A stretch of DNA of 64,000 nt from Colwellia sp. 1_MG-2023 (GTDB lineage Bacteria; Pseudomonadota; Gammaproteobacteria; Enterobacterales; Alteromonadaceae), in contig NZ_JAUOPE010000002.1 of the NCBI RefSeq assembly GCF_030546755.1, positions 248,001 to 312,000 on the forward strand, written 5' to 3'. The notes beneath the pieces are model-generated. The model was not told the DNA's origin. It made no database searches and was given only the letters and a program-made list of their open reading frames with translations. Below, piece by piece: positions 36,988 to 46,490 of this stretch. Both the position numbers and the translations under genes were made by a program. The stretch's first letter is position 1, and each line of letters opens with the position of its first letter.

Positions 36988-37584
36988 ATGCTTAGAAAAC
37001 ACTTAGGTTTTATTGTTAACTTAGCCGCCATCGGACTTTTTATTCCCGGTATTTATCTACCCATTTTTAATTTAAATATGGATGTTACGGCGAATGTTGC
37101 CAATGGCAGTTTATCTTCTGAAATCGTCAATAAAGAATTATCATTATTAGGCACCATTCATGAACTTTGGCAAGATGAGCGCCTACTAGTTGCGGCGTTA
37201 ATATTTATTTTCTCTATCGCAATACCCGTGTTAAAAACAGCCTTAGTGACACTCAGCTATTTTTTAAAAAATATTCATTTGGGAAAAAAATTAGTTTCTT
37301 TTGTTAATGTTATTGGTAAATGGTCGATGGCAGATGTGTTTGTTATTGCGATATTTTTAGCGGTACTTTCGACTAACCATGCAGAAACAGCCACCCAGCA
37401 AACGCTAGCTGTTTTTGGCTTTAAAATTAACGTCATGTTAAGTAGTGCAACGTTATCAAATGTCGGGATGGGCTTTTATTATTTTTTAAGTTACTGCTTA
37501 TTATCTATGCTAGGCACACAGCTAAGTGTTAGTGCACTTAAACACCTTGATAAAACATCAAAACCGCACGAACAAAATAATTAA
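36988..37584 (+). CDS. PqiA-like inner-membrane protein
   Basis: Membrane protein of 198 residues with four hydrophobic segments (about 8-28, 66-90, 108-130, 150-175) and a periplasmic loop after the first. FIPGIYLPIF, LFTI-like helices and GKWSMADVFVIAIFLAVL match the paraquat-inducible protein A family, in which the single PqiA domain here equals half of E. coli PqiA. PqiA and relatives work with MCE proteins in lipid traffic, but no MCE gene is adjacent. It lies 41 bases after ispB on the same strand and may be cotranscribed. Confidence 0.75.
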   Translation: MLRKHLGFIVNLAAIGLFIPGIYLPIFNLNMDVTANVANGSLSSEIVNKELSLLGTIHELWQDERLLVAALIFIFSIAIPVLKTALVTLSYFLKNIHLGKKLVSFVNVIGKWSMADVFVIAIFLAVLSTNHAETATQQTLAVFGFKINVMLSSATLSNVGMGFYYFLSYCLLSMLGTQLSVSALKHLDKTSKPHEQNN

Positions 37585-37622
37585 TAATTCTCGTAAAAAT
37601 AAAGTCTAAATATTTTATCCAT

Positions 37623-37649
37623 AAAAAAAGCCAGTCAATGACTGGCTTT
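37623..37649 (-). terminator. Intrinsic terminator after mdh
   Basis: AAAGCCAGT and ACTGGCTTT pair across a five-base loop with a T-run on the minus strand, 20 bases past the mdh stop. The plus side lacks a good T-run, so it serves mdh. Confidence 0.88.
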
Positions 37650-37668
37650 GATAACAAAAAGTTCAGGA

Positions 37669-38604
37669 TTAACCGTTGATAAAATCAACACCTTCTTGAA
37701 TATCTTTGTTTAATGTTGCTAGCATATCGTTCTTCGCTTTTTCTTCAAAAGCAGATAACTCACCGTATGGTAAGATTTCAGAAATACCATTAGCGCCTAA
37801 ACGTACAGGATGTGCAAAGTATGCAGCATCGCCATCAGCAACGTCTACGTATGCGTAATCCACTACTTCTTCACCTTGTAAACCTTTCACTAAAGATAAA
37901 CAAAAACGAGCAGCAGCAGCGCCCATAGATAAAGTAGCAGAACCGCCACCCGCTTTAGCATTTACTACTTCTGTACCCGCATTTTGGATACGTGGCGTTA
38001 ATGCAGCAACTTCTTCTTCAGAGAAAGTAACACCTTCAACTTGAGAAAGAAGCGGTAAAATTGTTGTACCTGAATGGCCACCAATTACTGGTACTTTAAC
38101 TTCAGCAACATTTAAACCTTTAAGTTCAGCAACGAATGCTTCACTACGGATAACATCAAGTGTTGTTACACCGAAAACGCGGTTCTTGTCGTAAGTACCC
38201 GCTTTTTTGAATACTTCAGCAACAATTGGCACAGTGCCGTTTACTGGGTTAGTGATAACACCCACTAAAGCTTTAGGACAGTTAGCAACAATGCCTTCTG
38301 CTAACGTTTTGATAATACCAGCATTAACGGCGAATAAATCAGCACGATCCATACCTGGCTTACGTGGCATACCAGCAGGAATAATAACAATATCAGCACC
38401 ACTTAACGCAGAAGCTAAGTCGTCAGCACCGAAACCTTCAACGTTAACCGCTGTTGGGATATGGCTTAAATCTACCGCAACACCAGGAACTACTGGTGCA
38501 ACATCGTATAAAGCTAAATCTGAACCTGCAGGTAACTGAGTTTTTAATAATAAAGATAACGCTTGACCGATACCGCCAGCTGCGCCTAATACTGCTACTT
38601 TCAT
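37669..38604 (-). CDS. mdh: Malate dehydrogenase
   Basis: NAD-dependent TCA-cycle enzyme of 311 residues, same size and type as E. coli Mdh. It has the Rossmann start [18 protein letters not shown], the substrate loop [17 protein letters not shown] with catalytic arginines, [13 protein letters not shown], and the catalytic histidine in [15 protein letters not shown] terminator follows. It is divergent from argR across 192 bases, an arrangement common in Alteromonadales and Vibrionales. Confidence 0.97.
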   Translation of the reverse strand: MKVAVLGAAGGIGQALSLLLKTQLPAGSDLALYDVAPVVPGVAVDLSHIPTAVNVEGFGADDLASALSGADIVIIPAGMPRKPGMDRADLFAVNAGIIKTLAEGIVANCPKALVGVITNPVNGTVPIVAEVFKKAGTYDKNRVFGVTTLDVIRSEAFVAELKGLNVAEVKVPVIGGHSGTTILPLLSQVEGVTFSEEEVAALTPRIQNAGTEVVNAKAGGGSATLSMGAAAARFCLSLVKGLQGEEVVDYAYVDVADGDAAYFAHPVRLGANGISEILPYGELSAFEEKAKNDMLATLNKDIQEGVDFING

Positions 38605-38796
38605 TGGGTGTCTCCGAAATTTGAGTAATTACGTAAATATTTGCCGGCAAAAGATATAGTATTATCCAGCAAAAAACAATGTTTAATCGTGTAATGACTT
38701 ATAAGGATAGCGTATAATTCAGACAACGAAATAATACTTAGGTATTATCTCGATTCGATTTTTATACTTTTATTGACAAGAAATGTAACTATAACT

Positions 38797-39273
38797 ATGG
38801 CAACTGCACAACAAAAACAAGAAGCACTCGTTCAAGCATTTAAAGAGTTATTAAAACAAGAACAATTTGGCTCGCAAGGTGAAATTGTTGACGCGCTAAA
38901 ATTGCAAGGATTCGATAATATCAGTCAATCGAAAATTTCTCGCATGTTAAGTAAATTTGGTGCGGTTAGAACCCGTAACGCCCGTCAAGACATGGTGTAT
39001 TGTTTACCCGCTGAATTAGGTGTGCCAACGGCGAAAAGCCCGCTCCGCCAATTAGTACTCGATATTGAGCACAATGAAATGATGATTATCATTCACACAA
39101 GTCCTGGTGCAGCACAATTAATTGCACGCTTACTCGATAGCTTGAGTAAAAGTGATGGCGTATTAGGCACGATCGCAGGTGACGATACGATTTTTATCGC
39201 CCCGACCAATGTTGGCGAAATACAACAAACCATAGAAAGATTAGAGTTACTCTTTTCTAAAAACTTATCTTGA
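38797..39273 (+). CDS. argR: Arginine repressor ArgR
   Basis: Hexameric arginine-dependent repressor of 158 residues. The N-terminal winged helix includes [20 protein letters not shown] and [14 protein letters not shown]. The C-terminal domain has [17 protein letters not shown] and the arginine-contact [13 protein letters not shown] 38797 matches the family start and length (156 in E. coli); the longer frame would begin with TTG 38773. It is divergent from mdh. I looked for paired ARG boxes in the gap and did not find a convincing pair. Confidence 0.94.
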   Translation: MATAQQKQEALVQAFKELLKQEQFGSQGEIVDALKLQGFDNISQSKISRMLSKFGAVRTRNARQDMVYCLPAELGVPTAKSPLRQLVLDIEHNEMMIIIHTSPGAAQLIARLLDSLSKSDGVLGTIAGDDTIFIAPTNVGEIQQTIERLELLFSKNLS

Positions 39274-39469
39274 CCATTTAAGTTCGTACAATAATGCCCT
39301 TCTAATTCAGTCAAAGAAACAAGTGCCCAATAACTTCATTTTTTATATTCTTCCTTAAAAACTATGAGGCTAATCACGGAATTGAATACTCTTTAGCATA
39401 GTAGAAATTTCATTACCTCTGAGTTATTATTTTCAGGTTATCTGTAAGAAAAAGCAAAGGACTCAATAA

Positions 39470-40405
39470 ATGCGCATTCTATATAAATTATTACTATTAA
39501 TTATTTTAACTACATCAAATCTTGTACACGGAAGTAAAATCTTATTCGCTTACGATACTAACGGTTATCAAAATCAAGCAGCTCTGTTTCATAATATTTT
39601 AAGTGTTGAACATGACGTAACATTTTTTAACCTGTTTACCGATACCGCCTCAAACCTTTCAGACTACGAACAAATATTTGTGTTTGATCTTTCATCAAGA
39701 AGTGATGACTCTCCAAACCATCTATTTAACTATCAAATGATAGCCAATTGGTATCAACAACAACAATATAAAAACATTATTGCAGACGGAAGAATTTTAT
39801 CTTCGCTCTTGACTACTACTAGCAATGAATATCTTGGTTTCAGAAATGATCAAGAACACACCATGCTAGTAAATTATGCAGAACAAATGGCTTTACGAGG
39901 TGGAGGATTATTTTTAGGTACAGATCATTGCGTTCCAACTACATTTTGCCTCGGTATCAATACGCTAAATAGCTTGATTGGTATAGATAGTTTTACCGGT
40001 CATTTTATGGGTCAGCCTATAGCTATAGTTGATGATGCTTCTCCATTATATGTAGAGTCTGCTACGTTTAAGTCTGCTCGATTTCAGGCGCCGGCAATAG
40101 ATGACCCAAGCCACACTATTATTGCAACAAGTACAGGAAGCGCCACTCCCCTTGGATTGCAAAGTAATGGTTTATTTTTCAACTCATTTGCAGTAAACCC
40201 AACAGATTATTCTAATTATGGTACACCTCATAATACACTTATATCATATTCGTTTTCAGAGCCACTGACAGGAACTGTTGAAGTACCTGAACCAAGTACA
40301 ATATGGTTATTTATATTCAGTCTTTTGATGTGGTTCATAACGCGAAGACATAGAACAACGCCGGAGCTCTTATCGAGGATGTTAAAGCAAAGAGTGACTA
40401 CATAG
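39470..40405 (+). CDS. PEP-CTERM sorting protein, unknown ectodomain
   Basis: Secreted protein of 311 residues. A signal peptide (about 1-21, ending LVHGS) is followed by an ectodomain rich in polar residues that looks like a Rossmann-type or ThuA-like fold (KILFAYDTNGYQNQAALFHN; EQIFVFDLSS; GGGLFLGTDH), a guess from pattern only. It ends with a PEP-CTERM signal: VPEPSTIWLFIFSLLMW, then an arginine cluster (TRRHR). Unusually, about 17 more residues follow the cluster. Surface anchoring or release by an exosortase is expected, but no exosortase gene is in the window. It stands alone between argR and the peroxidase gene. Confidence 0.75.
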   Translation: MRILYKLLLLIILTTSNLVHGSKILFAYDTNGYQNQAALFHNILSVEHDVTFFNLFTDTASNLSDYEQIFVFDLSSRSDDSPNHLFNYQMIANWYQQQQYKNIIADGRILSSLLTTTSNEYLGFRNDQEHTMLVNYAEQMALRGGGLFLGTDHCVPTTFCLGINTLNSLIGIDSFTGHFMGQPIAIVDDASPLYVESATFKSARFQAPAIDDPSHTIIATSTGSATPLGLQSNGLFFNSFAVNPTDYSNYGTPHNTLISYSFSEPLTGTVEVPEPSTIWLFIFSLLMWFITRRHRTTPELLSRMLKQRVTT

Positions 40406-40456
40406 CAACCTCTTCAATTTGTTACTTTAAAAGATAACTTTTAACTAAGATAAAAA

Positions 40457-41389
40457 TTAAATCTCAATCGCCCCTAATTTAGACAGGAAATTTAAACTTG
40501 GAGCAAAAAAAGCGGCGCCAGTTTCAGCTTGAGTATATTTGAGCATGTGGTCAAAATGGCCATGCTCGTCCCCTTCAATCATACTTTTTAGCATCATTTC
40601 AAAAGGTTGTGGCGAACTACAATAAGATACGAAGAACAATCCTTGTAGTTTCATATCACCATAAGGCATGCTCTGACGGACAATTTCAATACTCTTTCCA
40701 TCATCGTCCTTCAAACTTGTGCGCTTAATATGAGAAGTTTCAAGCTTGTTTTCGCTGGTATATTCTTCATTATCAACTTTAGTACGAGCAAACACATCTT
40801 CTTGCTCTTTCACTTTCAACCGATTCCATAAATTTAAGTTATGACGATAACGTTGAATATGTAAATAACTGCCGCTTGAAAACGCTTCATCTTCTTCCAC
40901 ATTCACTAGGGCTACATGGCGACGATGTCTGCCTTGAGGGTTTTCAGTGCCATCAACAAAACCAGTTAAATCTCGTCCATCAAGAAAACGAAAACCTCGT
41001 ACTTGCTCAATCAGCTCAACGCTATCAGCTAGCAACGTGCACACTTTACCGGCAACAATATGATTTACATCAGCACGATCGCTTCTCACTTCGATGTATA
41101 AGTCATAATTTACCGCAGGGGCAATACGATCATCACACTTAATTTCACTAAACGATTTCAGAAATTTAGGACGAGCATCTGGGTTGAGTTCATCCCAATA
41201 TGTAGCGCCAATTGCGACAACACCCGTTAAATTGCTCTCAGAAAAGCGGTCAGCATATTTATCAAACAAAGCAGGTAAACGTGATAATGCTTGGCGAATA
41301 TGCGCATTTTTATCATCTAATACATTAAACATTAAATAATAGCCATGTAAGCTTGGCTCTGCACAAATACCAAATTGTTCTCTTGCCAT
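40457..41389 (-). CDS. Dye-decolorizing (DyP-type) peroxidase
   Basis: Haem peroxidase of 310 residues with the family GxxDG motif in GRDLTGFVDGTENPQG (catalytic aspartate) and a later histidine in HGHFDHMLKYTQ where the haem ligand region is expected. No signal peptide or Tat motif is seen, so it is probably cytoplasmic or packed in an encapsulin, although no encapsulin gene is adjacent. ATG 41389 was chosen because GAGGG lies just upstream and the N-terminus then begins MAREQFGIC as in relatives. The physiological substrate is unknown. Confidence 0.9.
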   Translation of the reverse strand: MAREQFGICAEPSLHGYYLMFNVLDDKNAHIRQALSRLPALFDKYADRFSESNLTGVVAIGATYWDELNPDARPKFLKSFSEIKCDDRIAPAVNYDLYIEVRSDRADVNHIVAGKVCTLLADSVELIEQVRGFRFLDGRDLTGFVDGTENPQGRHRRHVALVNVEEDEAFSSGSYLHIQRYRHNLNLWNRLKVKEQEDVFARTKVDNEEYTSENKLETSHIKRTSLKDDDGKSIEIVRQSMPYGDMKLQGLFFVSYCSSPQPFEMMLKSMIEGDEHGHFDHMLKYTQAETGAAFFAPSLNFLSKLGAIEI

Positions 41390-41530
41390 ACTGCCCTCAA
41401 TAAATAAGATTTTTGTGACGCCTAATTTGGTCACAAAGCTTGATAGAGATAATAAACCTTTAATAAAGAAAAGAAAACATCGTTATTCATCACAAACTAA
41501 ATTCCTCTCTTGATCAAATTTTAAAGATAA

Positions 41531-41556
41531 AAAAAGCAGCGATTAAGCTGCTTTTT
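41531..41556 (-). terminator. Intrinsic terminator after amtB
   Basis: AAAAAGCAGC and GCTGCTTTTT pair across a six-base loop, giving a T-run on both strands. It ends the glnK-amtB transcript 18 bases past the amtB stop. Confidence 0.9.
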
Positions 41557-41573
41557 AAAACGTTAGCGATTAA

Positions 41574-42839
41574 TTAACCGTTTGTGAATTCTGGATAAGC
41601 TTCCATACCACAATCAGATTTATCAACACCTTCATATTCTTCTTCTTCAGTAACACGAATACCCATAGTCACTTTAAGTACATACCAAACTACAAAGCTA
41701 GTAACAAATACCCAAGTAAAGATAGTTGCCGCACCAATTAATTGACCACTAAAAGATGCTCCGTCGTTAGTTACTGGTACTAATAGTAAACCAAATAAAC
41801 CAACCACACCGTGAACAGAAATAGCACCTACTGGATCATCAATCTTTAACTTATCTAAGCTAACGATTGAAAGTACAACAATGATCCCGCCAATCGCACC
41901 AAATAATGTCGCTTGTAAAGCTGTTGGTGTAGAAGGCTCTGCTGTAATAGCAACTAGACCAGCTAATGCGCCGTTTAAAGCCATAGTTAAATCAGCTTTC
42001 TTAAATAATACTTTAGCTAAAATTAATGCGGCAACAGCACCACCAGCAGCAGCTGCGTTAGTATTTAAAAATACCATGGCAACAGAATGTGAATTTCCGA
42101 TATCACCTAACTTTAATACTGAACCACCGTTAAAACCAAACCAACCCATCCATAAGATGAAAGTACCTAATGTAGCTAATGGTAAGTTAGAACCTGGAAT
42201 CGCATTTACACGACCATCAGCAGTATATTTACCTTTACGAGCACCTAACAATAATACACCTGCTAACGCTGCAGAAGCACCTGCCATATGAACAATACCA
42301 GAACCTGCAAAGTCAGAAAATCCTAAGTCGCCAAGTGTGAACATGCCAAATACAGCATTGCCACCCCAAGTCCAGCTACCTTCCATAGGATAAATAAACG
42401 CCGTTAACACAACAGTAAATGCTAAGAAAGCCCATAGCTTCATACGCTCAGCAACTGCACCTGAAACAATTGACATGGCTGTAGCAACAAAAACTACTTG
42501 GAAGAAAAAGTCAGAGGCTGCAGAATAAATTGCACCGCCAGTAAAACCATCTTCGCGTTCAGCAAAAGACTTTAATACGGCATCAGCGTCAACCGTTTCT
42601 ATGCCTGATAAAAAGAAACCACCGCCGTACATAATTTCATAACCACATGCTAAATACATCATGCAAGAAATCGCATAAAGCGCGACGTTTTTCGTTAATA
42701 TTTCTGTGGTATTTTTAGCTCTAACTAAACCAGCTTCTAACATTGAAAAGCCAGCAGCCATCCACATGACTAATGCGCCACACACTAAGAAATAAAACGT
42801 GTCCATGGCATATTGAAGATGAAAGATATTTTGTTCCAT
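41574..42839 (-). CDS. amtB: Ammonium transporter AmtB
   Basis: Trimeric inner-membrane ammonium channel of 421 residues with about 11 membrane helices. Typical stretches are MEGSWTWGG, SGIVHMAGASAALAG, NTNAAAAGGAVAAL and SVHGVVGLFGLLLVP (the two pore histidine regions). The C-terminal cytoplasmic tail (EEEEYEGVDKSDCGMEAYPEF) is the part that contacts GlnK. It follows glnK by ten bases, so the two are cotranscribed; the usual order is glnK-amtB. A candidate NtrC/sigma-54 promoter precedes glnK. Confidence 0.95.
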   Translation of the reverse strand: MEQNIFHLQYAMDTFYFLVCGALVMWMAAGFSMLEAGLVRAKNTTEILTKNVALYAISCMMYLACGYEIMYGGGFFLSGIETVDADAVLKSFAEREDGFTGGAIYSAASDFFFQVVFVATAMSIVSGAVAERMKLWAFLAFTVVLTAFIYPMEGSWTWGGNAVFGMFTLGDLGFSDFAGSGIVHMAGASAALAGVLLLGARKGKYTADGRVNAIPGSNLPLATLGTFILWMGWFGFNGGSVLKLGDIGNSHSVAMVFLNTNAAAAGGAVAALILAKVLFKKADLTMALNGALAGLVAITAEPSTPTALQATLFGAIGGIIVVLSIVSLDKLKIDDPVGAISVHGVVGLFGLLLVPVTNDGASFSGQLIGAATIFTWVFVTSFVVWYVLKVTMGIRVTEEEEYEGVDKSDCGMEAYPEFTNG

Positions 42840-42849
42840 GATATTCCCC

Positions 42850-43188
<339 letters not shown>

Positions 43189-43222
43189 TTATTACCCCTT
43201 TTTATAATTTGGTTATGAATAT

Positions 43223-43237
43223 TCAATTGTTATACCA
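43223..43237 (-). promoter_or_regulatory. glnK: Candidate sigma-54 promoter of glnK-amtB
   Basis: Minus-strand TGGTATAACAATTGA fits the TGGYAYR-N4-TTGC pattern at every conserved position except the final C (A here), with exact GG-to-TTG spacing. It would start transcription about 24 bases before glnK. An NtrC-type site lies some 65 to 95 bases upstream. Confidence 0.6.
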
Positions 43238-43300
43238 ATTGAAATAAAAGCTTATTTAACAGATAGATAACAAAGAAAATAAAAAGACAAAGCACTTTAA

Positions 43301-43317
43301 AGCACCATCGTGGTGCA
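43301..43317. promoter_or_regulatory. NtrC-type enhancer upstream of glnK
   Basis: AGCACC-ATCGT-GGTGCA is an inverted repeat matching the NtrC consensus TGCACC-N5-GGTGCA except for the first base. A half-site TTGGTGCAT is at 43342-43350. The position upstream of a sigma-54-like promoter for glnK-amtB fits nitrogen control. Confidence 0.72.
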
Positions 43318-43364
43318 TAACGTTAAAAATAGTGGTGATAGTTGGTGCATCTTTAAGCGACAAT

Positions 43365-43397
43365 AAAAAACGGCGATTACTATTAATAATCACCGTT
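43365..43397 (-). terminator. Intrinsic terminator after the HDOD gene
   Basis: On the minus strand AACGGTGATTA pairs with TAATCGCCGTT (one G-U) across a seven-base loop and is followed by T's. It lies 34 bases past the stop of the 43431-44276 gene. Confidence 0.82.
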
Positions 43398-43430
43398 TAA
43401 ATCATGAGAATAGCACCGTAGTTTGACAGG

Positions 43431-44276
43431 TTAATAAATCATCGCTGCACTTGGGTTTAATACCGCTAAAATACTTAAACGCTCCATGTCGCAATAATTA
43501 TTTGCTGAATCAATAACCTCTTGCTCAAGCGCTAATTCAGCTAACTTTTCATGACTTAATACATCACCTTGAACATGAGATTTACATTGACGATTCAATA
43601 ACATCATTCGTTTAGCTATGTATAATAATTTGGTTTCCATCGTACTATATTCAAAATCATCATCATTTTGAAAACGTATAGGCTCAATTAAATTATAGGG
43701 TAATTGCCAAAGTTTCAGTAATTCACCGGTACAATCAGCATAAGTAAACCCCAACACTTCTTTTTGCTTTAACCAAGGCAATTCTTTGGTCGTAAATTTA
43801 TTCGCTAATTCAACATTTTCCGCTTGGAATTGTTGAATAACTAACTCACCTAAATTATGTAACAAACCTAAAATAAATAACCGCTCAGCATTAGGCACGC
43901 CCAATTTAAAACCTAAATATTTAATCATTAGGGCACAATCAACACTTTGCTCCCAAAAACTTTCTAAAAACTCAGCGGGAGCAGAAATAGATTTAAACGC
44001 TTTAGTGGTGAAGTAGGCTATCACTAAATTATAAACTTCTGTGATACCTAAGACTAAAACAGCTTTTGAGATAGTGTCTATTTTTCCCGGGTAATTAAAA
44101 AAAGAGCTGTTAGCTAGTTTTAATATTGTTCCTGCCAATGCAGGATCAATTAAAATCACATCAGAAATATCGTCAATGGTTGATGCTTCATCATCAATAA
44201 GCTCTTTAATTCGAATAAAAGAATCAGATAGCACAAAAATTTCACTCGCCTTTTCAGCGTAATCCAAAGCATCCAT
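43431..44276 (-). CDS. HDOD-domain signalling protein, copy 1
   Basis: Cytoplasmic protein of 281 residues made of one HDOD domain. FVLSDSFIRIKELIDDEAST, IDPALAGTILKLANSSFF and GITEVYNLV are typical, and LLHNLGELVI marks the position of the HD motif (H and the following residues are not the full metal-binding set, as is normal for HDOD). The role is unknown; HDOD proteins act in signalling and motility pathways. A paralogue of the same length is at 51791-52636. It stands alone with its own terminator. Confidence 0.85.
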   Translation of the reverse strand: MDALDYAEKASEIFVLSDSFIRIKELIDDEASTIDDISDVILIDPALAGTILKLANSSFFNYPGKIDTISKAVLVLGITEVYNLVIAYFTTKAFKSISAPAEFLESFWEQSVDCALMIKYLGFKLGVPNAERLFILGLLHNLGELVIQQFQAENVELANKFTTKELPWLKQKEVLGFTYADCTGELLKLWQLPYNLIEPIRFQNDDDFEYSTMETKLLYIAKRMMLLNRQCKSHVQGDVLSHEKLAELALEQEVIDSANNYCDMERLSILAVLNPSAAMIY

Positions 44277-44397
44277 AAGCTTTACCCTTTATAAATCCAA
44301 CAAAACAATACCAAAAACAGCCAATGATAATTTTCTTCAAAATAATAGCGCAATATTTCTCTTTGTTATTATAGACCCAATTTTCAAGTTAATTGAA

Positions 44398-45228
44398 CTA
44401 ATTAACCAACGCATGAATATGGTACGAAGAAAACTTTCTAATATTAATGACCCCTGTATCAAAGAATAAGTATTGTCCTTTAATGCCGAGTAAAGTCCCA
44501 TTCACTTCAGGTTTTTTATCAAAATTATGCGAAACAATTTTTGTAGGAAATTGCTCAACCGGAAAGACCAATTCAACCACATCACTTGATAATTGTTCAA
44601 CGGAGTCTTCACCAAATTTTAATCGAATATCATGTAACTTTTGTGAAATTAGCGGCATTAACTCTTGAGATTTAGCAACTAAATCCATTGGTTCGGCATT
44701 ACCTTTTAGCATAGTTCGCCAATTAGTTTTGTCGGCAATAAATTCAGCAAGCGCTATTTCCACTAATCCTGATTGTAAGCGAGTGTTCACTTTAAAAATA
44801 GGTAAAGCTTGTGTTGCCCCTTGATCAATCCAACGAGTAGGAATTTGAGTATGTCGAGTAATACCCACCTTTAATCCTGAAGTATTCGCTAAATAAACAT
44901 AATGAGGAATAAAACAATTCGCCTCACCCCATTTAGGCTCACGACAAGTACCTTGTTCAAAATGACATGTTTCAGGTTTCATTATGCACATATCGCATTG
45001 AGCAAGCTTTTGCATACATGGATAACAATAGCCTTGTGAAAAACTCTTTTTCGTTTTTCGTCCACAATGAGAGCAACTAATATGTTCGTGATAAATAAGG
45101 CTGAGCTGTTTACCAATTAGTTCATTTAATGGCAGGAGTTGCTCGCCAATAGGTAATTGATAATGAACGTGACCTTGCTCATCTAATTGAGCGGTCATTT
45201 TTCTTAATGCGCCGACTTCTGTTTGCAT
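44398..45228 (-). CDS. DUF2797 family protein with zinc cysteines and GIY-YIG-like core
   Basis: Protein of 276 residues, conserved in Vibrio and Alteromonadales. The first third has four CxxC-like pairs (CSHCGRKTKK, CYPCMQK, CDMCIMKPETC), probably a zinc site. The middle (VYLANTSGLKVGITRHTQIPTRWIDQG) looks like a GIY-YIG nuclease core with YLA and GIT in place of GIY and YIG, an inference from pattern. The function is unknown. ATG 45228 was chosen because relatives begin near MQTEVGALRKM; the longer frame adds 25 residues. It is divergent from a true GIY-YIG protein. Confidence 0.8.
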   Translation of the reverse strand: MQTEVGALRKMTAQLDEQGHVHYQLPIGEQLLPLNELIGKQLSLIYHEHISCSHCGRKTKKSFSQGYCYPCMQKLAQCDMCIMKPETCHFEQGTCREPKWGEANCFIPHYVYLANTSGLKVGITRHTQIPTRWIDQGATQALPIFKVNTRLQSGLVEIALAEFIADKTNWRTMLKGNAEPMDLVAKSQELMPLISQKLHDIRLKFGEDSVEQLSSDVVELVFPVEQFPTKIVSHNFDKKPEVNGTLLGIKGQYLFFDTGVINIRKFSSYHIHALVN

Positions 45229-45320
45229 TGATTTGCCATGAATAAAAATATTATTTCGACATGTTAAGGAAAAATGGCACACTACTCCATCGAAAATTAA
45301 CAATCGCCGTACATTCCATC

Positions 45321-45590
45321 ATGTCAAATTGTTCAAATTGGTACGTATACATACTGCGTTGTGCAGATAATAGTCTTTATACGGGAGTGACTACCGATAT
45401 CACAAGACGACTTAAACAACATAACCATTGCAACAAAACAGGCGCTAAATATACACGTGTACGCCGACCTGTCTCTCTTGCCTATCAAGAAACAACCATA
45501 GATAGAAAATCAGCCTGTCAACGTGAATATCAATTAAAGCAATTAACAAAAAAAGAAAAAGAAAAACTCGTCTCTGCGTTCAAAAGCTAA
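45321..45590 (+). CDS. GIY-YIG endonuclease-superfamily protein (YhbQ-like)
   Basis: Small protein of 89 residues consisting of a GIY-YIG fold: WYVYILRCADNSLYTGVTTD holds the two strands, RRLKQHN the conserved Arg, and KSACQREYQLKQL the conserved Glu helix. Relatives of the UPF0213/YhbQ group have weak or unproven nuclease activity on DNA. ATG 45321 starts the fold cleanly; the longer frame adds 20 residues overlapping the upstream divergent gene. Its role with the neighbouring DUF2797 protein is unknown. Confidence 0.88.
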   Translation: MSNCSNWYVYILRCADNSLYTGVTTDITRRLKQHNHCNKTGAKYTRVRRPVSLAYQETTIDRKSACQREYQLKQLTKKEKEKLVSAFKS

Positions 45591-45724
45591 ATTTGGTACA
45601 GGTGTACACTCAACCCCTTGATTTTACTGGTCTGCTTTGTAAGGACTTCCTTATATTATTTCGATTTTTCTTGAAACAACTGTTAGAATAGGTCGGTTTT
45701 GTGTTTAGTGAGTAAGATGTATTT

Positions 45725-46432
45725 ATGTTTTTAGAAAGTTATTGTAATAACGCCGCGGGGAAAATTAATTTCACTCGTCAACAAGCCAGTGATTTCGCCA
45801 AAAAAATTGCCGATGATTTTAATCCGTTGCACGACGTAGACGCAAAAAGGTTTTGTGTGCCAGGCGATTTACTGTTTTCTTTAACACTTGAAAAATCAGG
45901 CCTTTCTCAAGAAATGAAATTTACCTTCTCTGGCATGGTCAATGATGGTGTTGAATTAATATTCCCAGATGATATTGAATCGCATGCAGCAATAGTAGAT
46001 GAGAATGAGAAAGAATATTTAACCATAGATGTCAGTGGTGAAAACACCAAAGAAGCAACAACAGTTAGCGCATTAACAAAAGCTTACGTTGAGTTTTCAG
46101 GTCACACATTTCCACATATTTTGGTGGCATTAATGGCTGAAAAACAAGTCATGATCAATCCTACTCGTCCTATGGTTATGTATGAAAGCATGAGTATTCA
46201 TCTTGATACACTGACCTTTAATGAAGTAAATCTTGAATTAGCTACTTCTACACTGTCGATAGATGGCAAACGTGGCGTTGCTGATTTAATTTTCAATTTA
46301 ATGTCGAACGGCAAAAAAATTGGCCATGGAAAAAAACATATGTTGTTAAGTGGTTTGCGCCCATATGAGCAATCAGTTATCGATGCAATTGTGCAAGAAT
46401 ACAACGACAAAAAAGCTAAATTTACTGCTTAA
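45725..46432 (+). CDS. DUF3581 family protein
   Basis: Conserved protein of 235 residues found in Shewanella, Vibrio and relatives. The N-terminal part INFTRQQASDFAKKIADDFN with PLHD and RFCVPGDLLFSL resembles the hot-dog fold of MaoC-like dehydratases (the D-FNPLH pattern). A second half-domain follows from about residue 135. The enzymatic role is unknown; a hydratase or acyl-CoA-binding role is an inference from the fold-like pattern. It is followed by a terminator and has no operon partner. Confidence 0.8.
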   Translation: MFLESYCNNAAGKINFTRQQASDFAKKIADDFNPLHDVDAKRFCVPGDLLFSLTLEKSGLSQEMKFTFSGMVNDGVELIFPDDIESHAAIVDENEKEYLTIDVSGENTKEATTVSALTKAYVEFSGHTFPHILVALMAEKQVMINPTRPMVMYESMSIHLDTLTFNEVNLELATSTLSIDGKRGVADLIFNLMSNGKKIGHGKKHMLLSGLRPYEQSVIDAIVQEYNDKKAKFTA

Positions 46433-46490
46433 TCAATTAGTTAAATTGCTAAGTTAGTCATAACTTCAAAGTTAAGATTTATCAACAAAC

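Noticed and set aside
38207-38539. 110-residue open frame on the plus strand opposite mdh
   Set aside because: It is contained in mdh, which matches its family end to end. The frame has the low-complexity composition of an antisense shadow.
38605-38796. ARG boxes in the mdh-argR gap
   Set aside because: A few half-matches to the AT-rich 18-base ARG box exist, but no pair with proper spacing, so I do not report an operator.
41881-42291. 136-residue open frame on the plus strand opposite amtB
   Set aside because: It lies wholly inside the well-supported amtB gene. The composition (runs of Pro, Ala and Asn) is what the reverse complement of membrane-helix codons gives. It has no family match and no Shine-Dalgarno.
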